DNA of 64,000 nt from Candidatus Rifleibacteriota bacterium. GTDB lineage: Bacteria > Muiribacteriota > Ozemobacteria > Ozemobacterales > Ozemobacteraceae. The notes under the pieces were generated by a model. It was not told the DNA's origin, did no database searches, and saw nothing but the letters and a program-made list of their open reading frames with translations. The position numbers and the translations under genes are program-made. The stretch is from assembly GCA_018818125.1 (NCBI GenBank), contig JAHISQ010000132.1, positions 1 through 64,000 on the forward strand, read 5' to 3'. The number at the start of each line of letters is the position of its first letter. The stretch's first letter is position 1. Shown piece by piece: positions 8,894 through 17,887 of this stretch.

Positions 8894-9820
8894 TCAGGGT
8901 TTGATATATTGTGAATCTTTGAAATATCTGAACAATTCAGATTCTGTAGAAATTACCATTTTACTGTTGGCTCCGACCGACTTTTCCAAAGTCTCCAGGC
9001 TACGGCAAAATGAGTAAAATTCGGGATCTCGACTATAAGCATTTGCATAAATCTGCGACGCTTGTGCATCAGCTTTTCCTTTGATCTCAAGAGCTGTTTT
9101 AAAGGCCTCTGATGTAATGCGTTTCAGTTCCTTTTCCATTCCGCCGAGAATTTCAGCCTTGTCGCCTTCGCCTTCTGAACGGTATTCGGCAGCCACCTTG
9201 TTGCGCTCAGAGATCATTCGTTCATAAACCTTCTCAAGAACTGATTCAATGTAATTAAGCCGCTTTACCTGCACGTCAATCAGCTCAATACCGTATTCTG
9301 GCGTACTGGCTTTGGCTTTCTGCAGAATGTCATCAAGAATCTGCTCACGACTGCGGCGATTGGTTTCATCGAGAATTTCTTCGGCACTGACACCAGCAGG
9401 AGCCTTGTAGGTTGGCCCGCGAACAAGGTCGACAAGATAATTGCCAGAAATCGCATCTCTGATTACCGAGTCGATTATGTCGTCAAGTCGGCTCTGAGCA
9501 CCCCTTATCGTGGCGACAGTGCGAAAAAACACAAGCGGGTCAACTATTTTCCAGCGGGCAGTGGCATCGACCCAGATGTATTTTTTCTCTCTTGTGGTGA
9601 TCTGATTAGGATCGCCATCCCATTTCAAAATTCGTTTTTCGAAACGATAAACATCTTCGATGAACGGAATTTTAAAATTTAGCCCGGCATAGTGAACTTC
9701 GCCGACCGGCTTGCCAAACCTGGTTACAATCGCCTGCTCGCCCTCATAGACAACAAATATGCTGCCGGCAGCAACAAACAGCACTATTGCCAGAACTACT
9801 GCAAAAATAATCTTTTTCAT
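8894..9820 (-). CDS. hflC: HflC, SPFH-domain regulator of FtsH
   Basis: 308 residues: one N-terminal membrane segment (~5-25), then the SPFH/band-7 domain (YEGEQAIVTRFGKPVGEV..., AGLNFKIPFIEDVYRFEKRIL) and a long charged coiled coil rich in Glu and Ala. With HflK it forms the large membrane cage around FtsH that restrains proteolysis of membrane proteins. The ATG overlaps the hflK stop by four bases (ATGA) and has GAGGGGG before it, so the pair is translationally coupled. Length and order match the family. Confidence 0.92.
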   Translation of the reverse strand: MKKIIFAVVLAIVLFVAAGSIFVVYEGEQAIVTRFGKPVGEVHYAGLNFKIPFIEDVYRFEKRILKWDGDPNQITTREKKYIWVDATARWKIVDPLVFFRTVATIRGAQSRLDDIIDSVIRDAISGNYLVDLVRGPTYKAPAGVSAEEILDETNRRSREQILDDILQKAKASTPEYGIELIDVQVKRLNYIESVLEKVYERMISERNKVAAEYRSEGEGDKAEILGGMEKELKRITSEAFKTALEIKGKADAQASQIYANAYSRDPEFYSFCRSLETLEKSVGANSKMVISTESELFRYFKDSQYIKP

Positions 9821-10848
9821 TTGATTACCCCCTCAAGAGACTGTAGGGGCAGAACCGGCAATACCGGACTTTTGCCATCATGGGTGTCGAGTATCATTGT
9901 GTCCTTCATTCTCGGCATGACCTTTTCGAGAGTTTCGAGATACATTCGTTTGCGGGTGACCTCGGGATATTTTTTGTATTCATCGAGAACAGCCATAAAA
10001 CGGGTGGCTTCACCGCTTGCACGGTTGACTCTCTCAAGAGCGTAGCCTTCGGCTTCCTGGATGCTCTGTTTGGCCTGGCCGCGCGCTTTGGGCACCTCTT
10101 TATTATACTGTTCACGAGCCTGCAGAATCAGACTCTCTTTCTGTTGTTCAGCTTCATTTACTCCGTTAAAAGCGGGCTTAACTTTTTCTGGTGGATTAAC
10201 ATCCTGAAATTTGCAGGTTATTATGCGCACGCCAATTTCATAGCTGTTAAGAATGCTTTGCAGCTCAATTTGAATCTTCTGAGCAAGCATGGCACGATCG
10301 GTAGTCAACACATCAGATACGTTGGCATCACCGACAATCTTTCGGGTAACCGCCTCTGAGATATCTCTGATCGTACCAACCGGATTATTGAGACTGAACA
10401 GATATTTGTAAGGGTCTTCAATCTTGAACTGAACGATCCATTCAAGATCGCTTACATTGAGATCGCCGGTCAAAATCAGTGATTCTTCAGCGAAACCCTT
10501 CTTATTGTAAGTTGTTCGCCCACCGTTAATATCGCTGCGAAAACCAAATTCTTCCTTCATGATACGCTCGGTCTTGACCAGAAAAACTTTGTCGATACCA
10601 AACGGCAGCTTAAGCTGTAAACCCGGGCCTGCAGTTCCGGCATACTTGCCCAGTCTGAGTATCACGGCCATTTCTTCTGTGTCGACCTTGTAAAAAGTGC
10701 TTAAAGCACCGCCAGCCACTAACAGGAACAACACCAGGCCTATTACCGCCTTTACTATGTTTCCCTGGGATGGCAGATTCGCAAAATGTTTGCCAGCATT
10801 GATCACGGCATCTTCAACGCTTCCCTTGCCGTTATTGCCAAATTCCAT
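9817..10848 (-). CDS. hflK: HflK, SPFH-domain partner of HflC
   Basis: 343 residues: short cytoplasmic N-terminus with GNNGKGS, one membrane segment (~33-55), SPFH domain (TEEMAVILRLGKYAGTAGPG) and a C-terminal coiled coil with ARGQAKQSIQEAEGYALERVNRASGEA split across the HflK-typical region. SD AGGAGGAGG. First gene of the hflK-hflC operon. Upstream on the minus strand there is a GTGTG...CACAC imperfect palindrome (about 10877-10895) that could be an operator; no strong -35/-10 pair is evident. Confidence 0.92.
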   Translation of the reverse strand: MEFGNNGKGSVEDAVINAGKHFANLPSQGNIVKAVIGLVLFLLVAGGALSTFYKVDTEEMAVILRLGKYAGTAGPGLQLKLPFGIDKVFLVKTERIMKEEFGFRSDINGGRTTYNKKGFAEESLILTGDLNVSDLEWIVQFKIEDPYKYLFSLNNPVGTIRDISEAVTRKIVGDANVSDVLTTDRAMLAQKIQIELQSILNSYEIGVRIITCKFQDVNPPEKVKPAFNGVNEAEQQKESLILQAREQYNKEVPKARGQAKQSIQEAEGYALERVNRASGEATRFMAVLDEYKKYPEVTRKRMYLETLEKVMPRMKDTMILDTHDGKSPVLPVLPLQSLEGVIK

Positions 10849-10996
10849 ACTTACCTCCTCCTGTCATAATGGACAGGTGTGCATAAGATACACACAATAT
10901 CGCCAACCATGCAAGCCGCTAAAACTTGTTTTCGCCACACAGACTGACACAGCGCGTAACACCGGCTTAAAGAATAATTGCGCAAACAATTTTACG

Positions 10997-11022
10997 AAAA
11001 AACTGTTCTAGAATAGTTTTTT
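10997..11022. promoter_or_regulatory. 26-bp near-perfect palindrome, possible operator
   Basis: AAAAAACT-R-TTCTAGAA-Y-AGTTTTTT, symmetric except for one base pair. It lies between the divergent hflK and small-membrane-protein genes, 30 bases before the ATG at 11053. It could be a regulator site or an intrinsic terminator-like hairpin. Confidence 0.4.
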
Positions 11023-11052
11023 GGAATAGAATCAAAATACAAGGAGAGCAAA

Positions 11053-11208
11053 ATGAAAAAGTGGGAAAACTATTTTTACGCATTCGCTGGTGCTGCTCTT
11101 GGAGCACTTGGCCTGCTTTTCATGATTCTTGGAGCAGGCTGTCTTTTATCTTCATTCGCCGCCTTTGTCGTTGCCATCAAAAAGAAAACGGGATTTCAGC
11201 TTTTCTGA
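11053..11208 (+). CDS. Small hydrophobic membrane protein (51 aa)
   Basis: Short gene with clear signals: AAGGAG at 11041-11046, ATG at 11053, TGA at 11206-11208. The product has a charged start (MKKWENYFYAF), a glycine-rich hydrophobic stretch of ~30 residues (11-42) and a basic tail (IKKKTGFQLF), so it is probably one or two membrane helices. No family recognised. It ends 18 bases before the hybrid histidine kinase and is likely its co-transcribed partner; a modulator of the kinase's membrane sensor is one possibility, unproven. Confidence 0.6.
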   Translation: MKKWENYFYAFAGAALGALGLLFMILGAGCLLSSFAAFVVAIKKKTGFQLF

Positions 11209-11226
11209 TTTTGAGAAGTTGTTAAG

Positions 11227-14070
11227 ATGCTAGATACTTCGTATTCCAATTTCTTTACTTCCGGCTATTACATTTTTGCCAACGGTATTCTTTTGGTTGC
11301 GCTCGCAGTAGTCATGTACGGTTTCGACACTGAGCTGGCAAAACGATCCAAATTCAGGTGGTTGGCTGCAGGTGTTTTGTCTGCCGGTATATCGCGAACT
11401 CTATTTTCATTCTATCTGCTGCAGCATAGTCCGGTTTTTCTACTCTTAGATGGCATCTTCGCTCTTTTGTGCAGACATTTTTACGCAGAATACCTCCGGC
11501 GGAGTTTTCACCAGGAACGGCCACTGAACCCGATATTGTTGCACCTACCGTTGTTTCTGGTGTTGCTATATGGCTTCTGGTTCAGCGGAATAGAGCATGC
11601 TGTGCGCGCACTGGCTCTATTGATAATTGGACTGTTGGTATGTTATGCCGGATTTAAAAACGCAAATCAGCTGCCACAAGAAGTTTCAAAATATATTCTT
11701 GGTTGTTTTGCGCTGGCTGCTGCCGGTTTTGTCATGCAGATTGGTGCACGTTTAAGACTACAGATTAACTGGCAGACTCTTGAGCCACTTAGCGGAGCAC
11801 CGGCAATGAATTGGCAACTTGTATTGCCTTCGCTGGTTATCGTCGCCATTATAGTTCTGGCTATGCTTGCTCGACATGCCCGTGAAAAATTACACTGGCA
11901 CAGTCTTCGCGGCGATCTGGGTCTCTACAGTCATCTGATTTTTCTACTGGTAATTGTTCTGGTTCTTTTTGCAGGAGCCATTGTCGGTGGCCATTTAATT
12001 CATAGCTCTCAGACAAATGCGCTATGGTTGCTGATTACACTTACACTTGTTTCACTGATAGTTATTCAAATTTTAAATTCAGCCGTAATTAACATAAGAT
12101 CCCGCGAAGATTACGCGATAGCCGAGGAACGCTTTAAGACCGTTTTTTACCACGCTCCAGAAAGCATGATCATCATCTCAGCTCGTAACCTTGAAATTCT
12201 TGAGGCAAACCACGGCATGATCCGACAGTTTGGGCTTCACGATAATATTGTCGGTGCCAGCTACTTTTCACTGTTACCAACAGAGCGCAATAATATCACT
12301 AATGTCTGGCATGACAGCAAAGAGAAGCTGTTCAAACACCAGAGAACTTTTGTAAAACGCGGTGGTGAACAATTTAGCGCCGAAGTTACCGGCGCACCAA
12401 TCACTTTCAATCACCAGAAGGCATTGATTTTGTTGCTTCATGACATAACAGCACAAAAACAGATTGAATTGGAATTGCGTCAGGCCAAAAATGTCGCTGA
12501 AAACGCCAACAAACTTAAAACCAGATTTTTTGCCAATGCCAGTCACGAAATTCGCACGCCAATGACGGCTATTATCGGGCTCACCGAAATGGCCTTAACC
12601 ATGTGCCAGTCATCGGAACAGCAAAAAGTGCTGAGTCTGACAAGATCATCAGGGAAATCCCTACTGGAGCTGGTAAACGATATTCTAGATCTGTCAAAAA
12701 TTGAATCAGGAAAATTCAGTATTAAGCCCGAAGCTTTTGATTTGCACCTGTTGTTGAAAGAGCTTGAGCAGTTGTTTGAGTTTGAGGCCGCACAGCGCCC
12801 GATAAAAATTGAATTTGCTCTCGATTCGAGCTTGCCGTACTCCATTGTATCCGATGCAGTTCGCATCCGTCAGATTCTGATAAATCTATTGAACAACGCC
12901 TTGAAATTCACTTCTAAAGGCGAAGTTAAATTGATGGCTCGAGCCATAAACGGTGAGACAAAGAGTGAAATCGAAATTAAGGTATGCGATACCGGCAGCG
13001 GAATTTCACGTGAAATACAGGAACATCTATTTGAGCCTTTTATTGACAGTGATCAGTATACCCGACATCAGGCTAAGGGTGCAGGACTTGGTCTGGCGAT
13101 CTGCAAGCAGATTACCGACCTGCTTGCTGGCAATTTGTTTGTCGAAAAAACCAGCTGCACCGGCACTATTTTTACGCTGATAATTCCCTTTGAGCGAGTC
13201 GAAGCAAAGCCAAAACAGTCAGACAGCCTGATTGTCCAGAACAGATTAATCCACAATGGTCGGCCGTTACACTTTCTGATAGCCGATGACAACGAAATTA
13301 ATCTTTTTCTGGCAGGTTCGATAATAGAGAAACACGGCGGCAGCCACGAATTTGCTCATAATGGTAGAGAGGCACTCGAAAAACTTACTGCAAACACCTA
13401 TGATCTTGCACTAATCGACATTCAGATGCCTGAGTTAGACGGTCTGGAAGTGATAAGGCGCGTTCGTCAGGCTGATAGACAGCTTGCCGGCATTCCAATT
13501 ATCGCTGTCAGTGCCTTTATTTCGGATCAAGAGAAACAGGATGCGCTGCAGGCTGGAGCAAACTCATATCTGGTTAAGCCATATTTCCCAAAAGATCTGC
13601 TGAGAGCTGTAGAGCAGTTGTTGGAAATCGACAGGCCAGAAGGCAGGCACCTTGATTCTGTTGTCGAAAACACACAGGGTGACACCTCGACAATTAGCAT
13701 GGAATCAACTGTTCTCAAGCAGATCGATGCCGGTGAGCTTGAAATCAGGATTCTCAAAAAACCTGAGAACATTCTTAAAATCAGCGATATATTTGCGCGG
13801 CGCTCGATAGAGCTTCTGGCGGAGCTTGCAGAATGCGAACAGAGCAACGATTGCTTTAGGTTGCGAGAGGTAACACATTCGATAAAGGGCCTCGTTGGTA
13901 TGCTGGGAGCAAAAAAAACATTCCAACTGGCGCTCGACCTGGAAACCCTGTGCAAAGACGGTCTAATAGAGTCAGTATTGCCGCAACTCCCAATGCTTAA
14001 AGTTCAAATCGCCGAGATTTCACAGGATCTCAAAGTTTTGCAGCAGCAGGTAAGCAAAAAAACAGTTTGA
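11227..14070 (+). CDS. Hybrid sensor histidine kinase with receiver and HPt domains
   Basis: 947 residues carrying a full phosphorelay. Seven or so membrane helices (~12-290, 7TM-type sensor), a PAS domain (~300-410), HisKA with phospho-acceptor His440 (ANASHEIRTPM), HATPase motifs (N box NLLNNALKFT, G1 DTGSGI, G2 GAGLGLAIC), receiver domain (DD at 687-688, Asp731 in LIDIQMPELDG, Lys784 in YLVKP) and an HPt domain (His884 in THSIKGLVGMLG). All catalytic residues are present. The cognate output regulator is not adjacent; the stand-alone receiver at 17242-17664 is a candidate. The signal sensed is unknown. Confidence 0.9.
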   Translation: MLDTSYSNFFTSGYYIFANGILLVALAVVMYGFDTELAKRSKFRWLAAGVLSAGISRTLFSFYLLQHSPVFLLLDGIFALLCRHFYAEYLRRSFHQERPLNPILLHLPLFLVLLYGFWFSGIEHAVRALALLIIGLLVCYAGFKNANQLPQEVSKYILGCFALAAAGFVMQIGARLRLQINWQTLEPLSGAPAMNWQLVLPSLVIVAIIVLAMLARHAREKLHWHSLRGDLGLYSHLIFLLVIVLVLFAGAIVGGHLIHSSQTNALWLLITLTLVSLIVIQILNSAVINIRSREDYAIAEERFKTVFYHAPESMIIISARNLEILEANHGMIRQFGLHDNIVGASYFSLLPTERNNITNVWHDSKEKLFKHQRTFVKRGGEQFSAEVTGAPITFNHQKALILLLHDITAQKQIELELRQAKNVAENANKLKTRFFANASHEIRTPMTAIIGLTEMALTMCQSSEQQKVLSLTRSSGKSLLELVNDILDLSKIESGKFSIKPEAFDLHLLLKELEQLFEFEAAQRPIKIEFALDSSLPYSIVSDAVRIRQILINLLNNALKFTSKGEVKLMARAINGETKSEIEIKVCDTGSGISREIQEHLFEPFIDSDQYTRHQAKGAGLGLAICKQITDLLAGNLFVEKTSCTGTIFTLIIPFERVEAKPKQSDSLIVQNRLIHNGRPLHFLIADDNEINLFLAGSIIEKHGGSHEFAHNGREALEKLTANTYDLALIDIQMPELDGLEVIRRVRQADRQLAGIPIIAVSAFISDQEKQDALQAGANSYLVKPYFPKDLLRAVEQLLEIDRPEGRHLDSVVENTQGDTSTISMESTVLKQIDAGELEIRILKKPENILKISDIFARRSIELLAELAECEQSNDCFRLREVTHSIKGLVGMLGAKKTFQLALDLETLCKDGLIESVLPQLPMLKVQIAEISQDLKVLQQQVSKKTV

Positions 14071-14073
14071 TTC

Positions 14074-14089
14074 TGGAACACTTTTTGCT
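14074..14089 (+). promoter_or_regulatory. Sigma-54-like promoter
   Basis: TGGAACACTTTTTGCT: GG and GC are separated by exactly 10 bases and TTGC[AT] is intact. Two mismatches to TGGCACG-N4-TTGCW. A TATAAT (14116-14121) lies just downstream with a poor -35, so an alternative sigma-70 start is possible for the gene at 14140. Confidence 0.45.
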
Positions 14090-14139
14090 AGTGTTAGGCC
14101 TGTAAATTGCATGTGTATAATTTTTGAGCGGAGATACTG

Positions 14140-15879
14140 ATGCTCGATAAAACTTTTAAACGAACCCTGAAACTTTACACCAAGAGACTATTGCTGGCTT
14201 TGTTTGCAGCAGCCTTTTTTTATCTGCACTTTGTTTACGGAAAAACTGCGCGCGACACCTTTTCCGTTTTCTTCGGCGGACTTGGTATGTTCATTTATGG
14301 CATGAATCTGATGAGCGACAGCCTGCAGCGGATAGCCGGTGACCGCTTAAAAAGCATAATATCTTCGCTAACGCGCAATCCATTAGCAGGAATGTTAACC
14401 GGGCTGGGGGTGACGGCGCTCATTCAAAGCAGCTCGGCCACGACAGTAATGACAGTCGGTTTTGTTAATGCCGGGTTGATGACGCTTCAGCAGGCAATCG
14501 GTATTATTCTAGGCGCCAATATCGGCACAACAGTAACCGCACAGCTGATAGCCTTCAAGCTTACCGACCTGGCCTGGCCAATTCTCGCCGTTGGCAGTGC
14601 GATGATTCTTTTTAGCAAAAACCGTACCAACAGATCATGGGGAGAGGCGTTGCTTGGCTTTGCTCTTCTGTTTCTTGGCATGAAATTCATGGGTGATGCA
14701 ATAACAGCATACCGTGACCACGAAGCTTTTAAAACCTTCTTTGTTTCACTCTCTCAACATCGCATTCTTGGTGTTATCGCCGGATTGCTGGTCACTCTGA
14801 TCGTTCAAAGCAGTTCAGCCACCGTGGGTCTCACCATGAGCCTGATGAGCAGCGGAGCTTTTGGCGATGAGCCCTTAACCGCTCTCATGGCCGCCGTACC
14901 GATTATTCTCGGCGACAACATAGGCACCTGCATAACTGCTGTTCTTGCCTCCATAGGCGCATCCAGAAATGCCAGGAGAGCGGCGCTTGCTCACACGCTG
15001 TTTAACGTGTTCGGCACTCTGCTTGTCTTGCCAATACTTCAGTTCTATTGTGAGTTAATGATGAAGACCTCGGTAGATCCGGTGCGACAGGTAGCCAATG
15101 CCCACACGATCTTCAATGTGGCCAATGGTCTCCTTTTTCTGCCACTTACCGGTTTTCTCAAAGCAATTGTAATGCACCTGCTTCCTGCTCACGAAGACGA
15201 AAATGTGACCATTACCAATCTTGATAAACGCTTTTTGGCAACCCCTGCAATTGCCATCGGACAGTCTGAGGAACATCTTAAACAGGCCTTTGCCGTTGTC
15301 GGCAAAAAATTCGATAAGATAGATCACATGCTGAACGATCCTGAAAACGATATAGATGATATTTCGGCGGCTTCTGTCAGCATAAATTCTCTACATCGAC
15401 AACGCGACCAGATCACCCGCGAACTCAATCATTTCTTGATTGCTCTTGCGCAAAAAGATCTTTCTGCTACTTTGAGCCGGCAAACCACCCGTGTTTTGTA
15501 TCTGAGCAAAGATCTCGAAATCATTTCATCTCAACTTAACAAAATGATGGCTTTGATGCTTGAAAATGCAGAAAACGGCAATAAGCTTTCTCAAGAATCA
15601 CGAGAGGAAATGCACCTCTGCATTAATCGAACCGCTGAAATATTTAAACTGGTTTGCTCTGATCTCAAACCCGGTAAAGAGGCAACTAAGGAAATACAGC
15701 ATCAGATTTACAGTCAGGCAATGCTGCAGCGGGCGGCCCGCAACAATCTTATTGACCGAATTAAGAAGGGTGACCACGCACCACTGGAAAGCATCCTGTT
15801 GCTCGACGTTTTGCGTAGCGTCGAAAGTCTCTTAAATTCAATGGACTACTTCAGCGATCACCTTGCGTTCAAATTTTGA
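14140..15879 (+). CDS. Na/Pi cotransporter-family protein with PhoU-like tail
   Basis: 579 residues. Two internally repeated transport segments, each with the QSSSA motif (96-100 and 223-227), and GANIGTT/GDNIGTC loops typical of NptA/YjbB-type Na/Pi cotransporters (~8 membrane helices to ~350). Residues ~380-579 are a helical PhoU-like domain. Bacterial members move phosphate across the inner membrane, YjbB in the export direction. It has an N-terminal extension with an extra helix (14-33). The radical SAM gene overlaps its stop. Confidence 0.87.
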   Translation: MLDKTFKRTLKLYTKRLLLALFAAAFFYLHFVYGKTARDTFSVFFGGLGMFIYGMNLMSDSLQRIAGDRLKSIISSLTRNPLAGMLTGLGVTALIQSSSATTVMTVGFVNAGLMTLQQAIGIILGANIGTTVTAQLIAFKLTDLAWPILAVGSAMILFSKNRTNRSWGEALLGFALLFLGMKFMGDAITAYRDHEAFKTFFVSLSQHRILGVIAGLLVTLIVQSSSATVGLTMSLMSSGAFGDEPLTALMAAVPIILGDNIGTCITAVLASIGASRNARRAALAHTLFNVFGTLLVLPILQFYCELMMKTSVDPVRQVANAHTIFNVANGLLFLPLTGFLKAIVMHLLPAHEDENVTITNLDKRFLATPAIAIGQSEEHLKQAFAVVGKKFDKIDHMLNDPENDIDDISAASVSINSLHRQRDQITRELNHFLIALAQKDLSATLSRQTTRVLYLSKDLEIISSQLNKMMALMLENAENGNKLSQESREEMHLCINRTAEIFKLVCSDLKPGKEATKEIQHQIYSQAMLQRAARNNLIDRIKKGDHAPLESILLLDVLRSVESLLNSMDYFSDHLAFKF

Positions 15880-16811
15880 GCAAACTGCTGTTTAACCGTG
15901 CCAGCGCCTGGATAAAATCGAGATTTGGCGGGCGCATACAAAAAATACCTGTTAATGCAGGGTTTTCGTGCCCGAATCTTGATGGCACCCTGTCTGATCA
16001 GGGATGCCTGTATTGTAACAACAAAAGCTTTGCGCCCTTCTACAGTGACGCGCAACTCAGTATAACTGAGCAACTCCAGAAGGGTGGCGCTTATTTTGCA
16101 GCAAGATACAACTGTCAGCGCTTCTTCGCCTATTTTCAATCACATTCGTGCACCTATGCACCGCTTGCGATACTGAAGCAAAAATATCTTGAAGCGGCCG
16201 GATTTGAAGGCGTCGAAGGTCTAATAATAGCAACTCGACCTGACTGCATAAGTGCCGAGGTCACCAGTCTCCTGCGTGACCTTGCCCACACCATTTTTAT
16301 CAGAATCGAACTGGGTATAGAATCTTTCGACGACAGAGTACTGAGCAGTATTAATCGTTGCCACAACGTTGAAGTCGCACTTGATGCCGTGAAAATGCTA
16401 AAATCAGTAGATATTCCGGTCTCAATTCATCTGATCAGCGGCCTGCCGGGCGAACAACCAGACCACATGGCAAAAGCCGCCAGGATTACTTCCAGTTCTG
16501 GTGCTGACATGGTCAAACTGCATCATCTGCAAATAGTGGCCGGATCTCGTCTGGCAGAACTATACCTCGATCATCCTGAACATTATCGACTTTACACCCT
16601 CGACGAATACATAGATAAGGTTTGCGAATTCATCGCCAACCTTTCTCCCGATATTCATCTTGATCGCTTTATCAGCAGGGTACCGATAAACCAGCTTATC
16701 GCTCCTATATTCAAAGGAATAGACGAAGCGGCATTTCAGCGCCAGCTCGAAAGCCGATTGCGAGAGCTGAATCTGTATCAGGGTGCCAAATTTGTTGCCC
16801 TCAACTGCTGA
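15876..16811 (+). CDS. Radical SAM protein, YhcC/TIGR01212 family
   Basis: 311 residues. The iron-sulfur cysteines are Cys32, Cys44 and Cys47 (AGFSCPNLDGTLSDQGCLYC), with the spacing of the YhcC group rather than plain CxxxCxxC. The following text (IKSRFGGRIQKIPVNAGF; GIESFDDRVLSSINRCH; HLISGLPGEQPDHM) matches that family. The biochemical function of the family is not established. The start is a TTG overlapping the upstream TGA by four bases with no visible SD, so translation probably depends on coupling; the family's usual N-terminus supports this start. Confidence 0.85.
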   Translation: MSKLLFNRASAWIKSRFGGRIQKIPVNAGFSCPNLDGTLSDQGCLYCNNKSFAPFYSDAQLSITEQLQKGGAYFAARYNCQRFFAYFQSHSCTYAPLAILKQKYLEAAGFEGVEGLIIATRPDCISAEVTSLLRDLAHTIFIRIELGIESFDDRVLSSINRCHNVEVALDAVKMLKSVDIPVSIHLISGLPGEQPDHMAKAARITSSSGADMVKLHHLQIVAGSRLAELYLDHPEHYRLYTLDEYIDKVCEFIANLSPDIHLDRFISRVPINQLIAPIFKGIDEAAFQRQLESRLRELNLYQGAKFVALNC

Positions 16812-16920
16812 TTTTCTGTCAATTTATGGCGAACGCCGCTTGCTCCGGGCCTGTTGTGAGTGTGTTGCGAGCCTCTGCTGTGCTGCTAACGCCATTGTCT
16901 GTGAAGAGTTGTCGTTGGCT

Positions 16921-16936
16921 TGGTACACTTTTTGCG
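16921..16936 (+). promoter_or_regulatory. Sigma-54-like promoter
   Basis: TGGTACACTTTTTGCG: GG-N10-GC spacing exact, TTGC intact. It is nearly identical to the site at 14074 and lies ~55 bases before the small exported protein at 16993. Confidence 0.45.
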
Positions 16937-16992
16937 AGTTTAACTTACAGGACTATATTTAAAACAGCAGCGGTTAAAGGTGAATCATTTAT

Positions 16993-17229
16993 ATGCAGAA
17001 AAAAATCTTGATCGTACTGGTTCTAGTTTGTTGCTTTTTCTCAGGACTGGCAAATTCTCAAAATCTGGTTAGTGCCGAATCGGTGCTTAAATATTTTGCC
17101 TCATTTTATATACCGGCTGAGCAGAAAACTTTAACCAGAGCCATGCTGTTTGGCCAGGAATTGAGACCTGAATATAAACTTCCTGTTCAGAGCAGTAACG
17201 ACCTCCCGGACAGAACCTTTTTTAAGTAG
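16993..17229 (+). CDS. Small exported protein, unknown
   Basis: 78 residues. Clear signal peptide (MQKKILIVLVLVCCFFSGLANS) and a mature part of ~55 residues without recognised domain (VLKYFASFYIPAEQKTLTRAML...). The SD is modest (AAAGGTGA, ~11-base spacing). A sigma-54-like promoter lies upstream. Convergent with the response-regulator gene. Function unknown. Confidence 0.55.
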   Translation: MQKKILIVLVLVCCFFSGLANSQNLVSAESVLKYFASFYIPAEQKTLTRAMLFGQELRPEYKLPVQSSNDLPDRTFFK

Positions 17230-17241
17230 CTGAAGCCTGGC

Positions 17242-17664
17242 TTAGTTACTCGACAGGCTTTGTCTCAAAGTTTTTTTAAGCAGTGCCAGCTCAAGGTGGG
17301 TTTTTACTTTCACCAGCATTTCAGCCGAATTAAACGGTTTTACCAGATAATCAGCCCCCCCAAGCTGATAACTTTTTGTTACATCACCATTTCCGGCCCG
17401 GCCAGTTAGAAAAATCACCGGTATAGCTGCAGTATTGGAAGATGACTTCAGCTTTTCGCAGATGGCAAAGCCATCAATCTCAGGCATGATGATATCGAGA
17501 AGAATGAGGTCCGGTCGATTTTCATCGATAAAACGAAGAGCTGACGCGCCGCCATCGGCAAGTGCAAGCCGATAACCCTTGTTCCCGAGGATCTCTGCGG
17601 CCATTTTAAGGCTGAGAGGGGCATCATCAACAATCAGAATTAATGGCTTCATTTTCTGAGGCAT
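17242..17664 (-). CDS. Stand-alone response regulator receiver domain
   Basis: 140 residues, one CheY-like receiver domain with acidic pair Asp13-Asp14, phospho-acceptor Asp57 (LILLDIIMPEIDG), Thr87 and Lys109 (YLVKP), followed by a short helical tail (~120-140). No output domain, so it probably acts by protein contact or as a phosphorelay intermediate. The hybrid kinase at 11227 is the nearest candidate partner. The ATG at 17664 is weakly supported; an ATG four codons later is an alternative. Confidence 0.88.
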   Translation of the reverse strand: MPQKMKPLILIVDDAPLSLKMAAEILGNKGYRLALADGGASALRFIDENRPDLILLDIIMPEIDGFAICEKLKSSSNTAAIPVIFLTGRAGNGDVTKSYQLGGADYLVKPFNSAEMLVKVKTHLELALLKKTLRQSLSSN

Positions 17665-17756
17665 GCATTCACCAGCTTAAATCAATATTGAGGTGATAAT
17701 GTATATAACTCTGCAAACATTGCAAGTGATTTGTGTTAATTTAGGAGGCGTTAAAC

Positions 17757-17778
17757 AATAACCATGGAAATGGTTATT
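17757..17778. promoter_or_regulatory. Hairpin with GGAA tetraloop in intergenic leader
   Basis: Perfect 9-bp stem AATAACCAT/ATGGTTATT with a GNRA-type GGAA loop. It lies in the 223-base gap between the divergent response-regulator and hydrolase genes, ~110 bases before the start at 17888. Role unknown. Confidence 0.35.
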
Positions 17779-17887
17779 GCTTTTGCGGCTTCTAATGGGC
17801 CTAAGCCATAAGAGCCACCTAAGAATGTAACAGTTGTTCTTTAACGAGGCCTTAGTGGCAGTTCTAAAAGCAAAGTGAGCACAGAAT

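Noticed and set aside
16826-17011. 61-codon plus-strand frame between the radical SAM and small exported genes
   Set aside because: No SD, no recognisable protein, and it overlaps the sigma-54-like site and the next gene's start.
17233-17260. AAGCCTG/CAGGCTT hairpin as terminator between convergent genes
   Set aside because: Only 7 bp, large loop, no T-run on either strand, inside the response-regulator coding end.
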